Shown here one piece after another: positions 59,735 to 64,000 of a stretch of 64,000 nt of DNA. How positions within the stretch are numbered: the stretch's first letter is position 1; the number at the start of each line of letters is the position of its first letter. The stretch is taken from assembly GCA_022478985.1 (NCBI GenBank), contig JAKSZP010005610.1:1-64000 (forward strand), given 5' to 3'. A program made the translations under genes and the position numbers. The notes beneath the pieces were generated by a model. That model was given only the letters and a program-made list of their open reading frames with translations, was not told the origin of the DNA and ran no database searches. This DNA is from Massospora cicadina. Taxonomy: Eukaryota > Entomophthoromycota > Entomophthoromycetes > Entomophthorales > Entomophthoraceae.

Positions 59735-60704
59735 TGTCATAGATTGCTGATAATAATACTGTTCTAGAACTTGGTTTAGTAACCATACAGAGCAGCAGCC
59801 AGAATACCGTTTATACAGCCACCCACACAGTTTGATTAAAAGTGAGTAGGGACAACGCCACCACCTTCCATGTAATCCAAAGTGGGGCATGTACCTGGAA
59901 GTTAGTAAAATGAATCACTCAATTTGATAATAATCAAGAAAATCAATAGAATATTATCTAAAAAAGCTAGGCAAAGGGAGATAAAAGTGGAATGACAGCA
60001 GGGCCTGTTGATGACTGCTGACTTATAACCTTGATTTAAGTAATAAAAAATCAGCTTTAACCATGATAGACACAATTGAACTCGATTCTGGTGGATCAAC
60101 ATTATAAACTCATCAAAATGCTGGTCCGGGATCAACCTTCCCAGCCAAGTAGATTTAAAATTAAGTATTGGATCTTTTTTCCTGAGTGATTTTGCTTGCT
60201 AGATTGATGATGCTTTGCCCAACAGATGACTAGTTGCGATCATGGCCAATGTATGTATGGGAGATGCATATCAAATCATTTATTTTTGCTGAATATGGTG
60301 AGGACGGACTTGCCTTTTCTGGAAAAAAGGAAACAAAATAGTGGGGTTTCAAACCTAAGCGTACAGTAGAAAATATAATGTACACCGGGTACAAATATAT
60401 CATTATCAACATAACCCAAGTTGATGGCTGAAATTACTGGGTGAGAGGAAGGTCCACAAACTTCACTCTAGCAATGGTTTCTTACTGACTTTACCTCATA
60501 TCCACCAATTTTTGCATCCACCTCATGAGTGGTGAGAAGGGATTAGAAGAGCAATCCTTAGAGGGTTCCATCATCCACCTCTCATCTACTGCATGGGCTA
60601 AATCGCCTTGAAAATGAGAGTGACAGCCACCTTCTTAAACCCTTTCTTTTTCTGAGCAGTAACTCTTCATGTTTGAGGCACAGAGGGTGATCCCAGGACT
60701 TACA
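59735..60704 (-). repeat. Element G 3' LTR (970 bp)
   Basis: On the minus strand it starts TGTAAGTCCTGGGATC at 60704 and ends CAATCTATGACA at 59735. The TATA-like TACTTAA lies about 27 nt upstream of GAAGGTTGATC, the counterpart of the inferred transcript start. The last codons F-W-L-L-L-C-M-V and A-I-Y-D occupy the same frame as in other family-1 LTRs. Confidence 0.72.
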
Positions 60705-62332
60705 TTATCCCTCCTTCTTTGGACAGGGGGGCACCACCAGGGATTTGAGTTAGGGTGTCGTTATTATGGGTTTTTAGAAACTTGATGGCCAAGGGAGTGA
60801 CACTCTTTGGTGGCGAGCAGAAAGAATAGAAGTGCAGGGAGTAAGGCCTCCACCAACTCACAACAATGGGCACAAATATGGGCGTTGACCCAAATATCTC
60901 ATAAGATGGAAATATCTTCTAGCCCTTAAGTTACTATATCAAATAGCTAGAATTCCGTGAGGCCAAAATTTGCATCAACTTCAGCCTCCTTTGATTTCTC
61001 CATAAGTATTGGCTCTGGCTCTCTGGGTCCTCCCACTTGAATAAAGTCAACTGAGAAACGTAGAAAATGGGGCGCTACTTCCAATGAGCTGTAAGGGTCA
61101 ACCTAAAAGCCCATTTCCTAAATCTGCCTCCACCAATAGGGGACCAAAACGTTTGCTGAAAACTTCCTGGAGAGCACCTTCTTTATGAAGGTGCCACATG
61201 TCCTACATTCTGAAGGACCCCACCTTGGTTTCATGAGCAGGGAGAAATTTTCACTCGATAAACCACCTGTATTAGATGATTTCCTAAGACAATTTTTCTT
61301 AAACCAGATATTGAGTGCTCTGGAGTTGCTGCACATGTCTGCTGCAGCATATACTTCCAGACAAAATCATGGTCCAATGGAAATTAAGAAGTTCTTACCC
61401 CATAATGTCCACCTAAGTTGAAAAGCTGGTAGAAAAATGAGTGCCATTCTTGTATGCAAACTGTGCCAATGAAATAACATCCGCCCTGGTATTCTGTAAA
61501 CAGAGACATAACATCAGGTAATGTTTAAAGATCTTGTTAACCTTCTTCATTTTTCTGTCAGATTGGGGATGTTATATGGTGGAGTGTCACGGCAGGGCTT
61601 AACCTTTAAGATAGACAGGAGCGCGGTCCAAAAGTGAGCTGTAAACTAAGTCCTTTGTTCACTACAATCTCCCGAGGAAAACCAACATCATGAACATATG
61701 GTACACAAAGAGCTAAGCCATTTCCTTGGAGGTGATGCATGACAAACAAGGATAAGGAGTGAAAACTTGGTAAAGTGTCAATGACCACCATAATCGCATT
61801 AAACCCAGTAAAGTTGGGAAGCATAATAATAAAATCTACTGATACTGAGATCTAATGACCCTCTTCTTGCTGCATGTGATGTAGAAAACCATTTCTACAT
61901 GATCTATCTGACTTTTACCAAATTAACGTCACACAATTAGTGATCCACGCTGGGATATCTTTGGAGTTTCCCAGACAGTTAAACGTCTGCGTCACCAAAT
62001 CAAGGCACTTTTTATTCCCCATGTGGCCACCGCCAGGGGGTCGTGATGGACATTAATAACCTCATTGCAGAGTTTGGGTTCCTTTCCAACTCTTTGCCAG
62101 AACAGAATTGTCCTCTCCTTTAAAAAATAATGTGTCCGCCTGTGAAGTGGAAGTACCAGCTGATCAAACAGTCACAACCCCTCTAAACAGGAAGTTTAAT
62201 CCACTGATACTCAAGAAACTAATGGCACATCTGGGGCTCAGTCCGCCATTAATATTGTGGGAGGAGTAATAACTAAGATCTAGTATAACATAATTAAAGT
62301 GGTTGACTCCTGTGACTTCTCCTCCATTAGAT
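60705..62332 (-). pseudogene. Element G integrase and C-terminal part
   Basis: Integrase core traces: F-N-A-I-M-V-V-I-D and F-P-R-E-I-V-V-N-K-G-L in 61824-61606, where the second catalytic aspartate (D-x-G) reads N-K-G. The post-core H-E-T-K-V/K-P-R-W-G segment is near 61230. The last codons before the LTR are G-G-I-M-stop, with the stop formed by the LTR's TGTAA, as in D. Badly frame-broken. Confidence 0.75.
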
Positions 62333-63380
62333 TTAGAGAAGTGCTTTGATCAACAAATTAGGGAGCACATTTAGGTCACTGTTGACAAACTCATATTTGA
62401 AGTTAAAACCGCAGAGTTCATGATACTTTTTAGCCATGTGATGTTTCAGCTTCTGCAGTTTCTGGAAATACATAAGGGCCTGATGATCCAACCAAACAAT
62501 CACTTTATGCTGCGCGCCCAGAAGAAGGTACCAACAGAGTGTAAGTAAACATGCTATGACGTCCAACTCATTATCATAAATGGCTCAAGATTTCTCAGAT
62601 GAATTAAACTTACATAAAAATAAGTTACAGGATGTTCCAACCTTTCATGTTCTTGAAGCGGCACCACCCCCATTGCGGCCAAATAAATCACATCCACTTA
62701 AAAAGCTTGGTTTAGGGTAGCATGTTTGAGAACAGGCGCCAATAACACCTCCTTGATGGTGTCAAATGTGCGTTGGCAATCCTTCATCCATATGAATGTA
62801 ATGTTCTCCCCATCGAGGAGTGAATTGGTGCTGCTAACTGTGAAAGTGAGGGAGAAATGTTTTTCACAAAATATAATTGTGACCAGGAAGATCCATAACT
62901 ACTTCTTTTGGTAGGAGTGGGCCACAAGAGGATACCCTCAAGCTTGCTTAGGGAATAGTGTGTCCATCTTTCAAGACCAAGTTGCACAGGAAGGTAACCT
63001 CCTCCTTGAAAAGTTGCACTTGGAGGGTTTATGTAATGTTCCGCCTTGTACATCACAGCTAACAATGCCTCCAGGTCCTTCTTATGCTGCTCAGGAGTGA
63101 GGGATTGAATGAGGATATTATCAATGTACGCTACTGTGCAGGTGAAGTGAAGATCTCTGAGAATGTAACAATGAATGCTGGAACGTGGTGGGGCATCCTT
63201 GAGGCCAAAGGGCAATACATGGATCTAAAAAATGCCCCTTTTGGCACAAATTGCCATAAGCCACCACTGTCCTTCTGCCAACCAAATTTTGTTGAAAGCG
63301 TTCACAAGATCAAGCTTCAAAGATAAACAGCATTTGCAATTACCTAGCTGATGTTCTGCTCAAGTGGGAGGGATAAGGGT
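62333..63380 (-). pseudogene. Element G reverse transcriptase and RNase H
   Basis: 63326-62784: K-L-D-L-V-N-A-F-N-K-I near 63310, P-F-G-L-K-D-A-P-P near 63200, and V-A-Y-I-D-N-I-L near 63130 (second aspartate lost). 62566-62333: Q-H-K-V-I-V-W-L-D-H-Q-A-L-M-Y-F and N-V-L-P-N-L-L, the RNase H end as in D (38570-38720). Confidence 0.85.
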
Positions 63381-64000
63381 CATGTAACGTGCAGGTTTGC
63401 ACCAATATGCGATGAAGGAGTTGGGAAGTACAAGCTATGTCACCAACCACATGACTGACAATCCAGCAGAGAACCACCCCTGAACCTGCATTCCATTACC
63501 AGAGTTTATGACGTATTTGAGGACTAAGGTTTTAGCAATGCTGTATGCAAGAAGCATTATTTAGTCCATGACAAAACCATGAACGAAGCCAACGCTTGTC
63601 CTAGCTCGCTGGTCAAGCTCAATACTTGTGGCTGATTCTTATATAATATTTCCTGAAGTAAACATAAAGTTTATTTTTGGCAATCAATTAGCTTGAGAAC
63701 TTTATTGTAATTTATCTGATAAAAAAACTTGTTTTAGTCACCATTTACTCATTTTAAAACATTTGTGATGATTTAAATAATCAAAAGACTAAAATAGGCT
63801 TTTGAGTGATATCCAAGTCATTGCTTGCAAATACTTGCATCCCAAATTATAAAAATTAATAGGGATCAAGACACTGGTAATTTGATACGATTAATCAGCC
63901 CTTGTTCTCAAATCCCTGAATTCTTACCTACGATTTCCATCTCATATTGTCCTTCTGACTGCCCTGACCCTTCAAACTTGACCTCCGGATTTGCAGGCAA
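63381..64000. other. No gene recognised
   Basis: AT-rich; element G homology ends at about 63380 and nothing else was identified. Confidence 0.45.

Larger units (their letters stand above)
59735..63380 (-). mobile_element. Element G: 5'-truncated family-1 Ty3/gypsy element
   Basis: Minus strand: part of RT, RNase H, integrase, chromodomain-like part and 3' LTR (59735-60704). Recognisable homology stops at about 63380, upstream of which no protease or gag is seen, so either the element is truncated there or the rest has decayed beyond recognition. Confidence 0.78.

Overview
This window looks like transposon-packed DNA from a filamentous fungus. The only host gene I can support is a cytosolic methionyl-tRNA synthetase (MES1 type, minus strand, 12098-14658). 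It has three short introns, a yeast-like N-terminal GST-type domain and a GC-rich coding sequence set in AT-rich DNA. I cannot fix the phylum from sequence alone. The rest is retrotransposon debris and AT-rich, gene-free DNA; no tRNA, rRNA, CRISPR or bacterial-type feature was seen.

Layout. 1-12097: AT-rich DNA with two copies of a gag-like retroposon family (here called F; 620-2240 and 4509-4821) and a perfect 14-bp hairpin. 12098-14658: MES1, with one single-base frameshift. 15454-18941: an ~890-bp solo LTR (family 3) split by two solo LTRs of family 1, each with a perfect 5-bp target duplication. 19899-54360: a nested pile of Ty3/gypsy elements. 54361-56240: a longer F copy. 56241-57733: AT-rich, empty. 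57734-59375: another family-1 solo LTR. 59735-about 63380: a 5'-truncated family-1 element (G). 63390-64000: nothing recognised.

Nest. Element A (family 1, minus) carries element B (family 2, plus), a family-1 solo LTR (plus) and element C (family 3, minus). C's integrase gene is split by element D (family 1, plus, 35408-49893), flanked by a perfect GACCC duplication. D's integrase gene is split by element E (family 2, minus, 39236-46578), and D's 3' LTR holds a ~1.06-kb solo LTR with copia-like ends. All pol genes carry stops and frameshifts, so these are relics, though individual catalytic motifs (DTG, YIDD, DD-E, CCHC) are still readable.

Biology that stands out. (1) Family-1 LTRs have a TATA-like box exactly 32 nt upstream of an 11-nt stretch that can pair fully (with G-U pairs) with the bases just inside the 5' LTR, which points to Tf1/Sushi-type self-priming. 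(2) In this family an open frame runs from inside the LTR through the primer site into the internal region, so the gag-like N terminus seems to be LTR-encoded, and the pol stop codon is made by the first bases of the 3' LTR. (3) The F family encodes a CCHC gag-like protein directly followed by an A-rich 3' end; one copy is 5'-truncated and flanked by an 18-bp duplication. It therefore behaves like a LINE but shows no reverse transcriptase, a 'gag-only' retroposon that may be undescribed in fungi.
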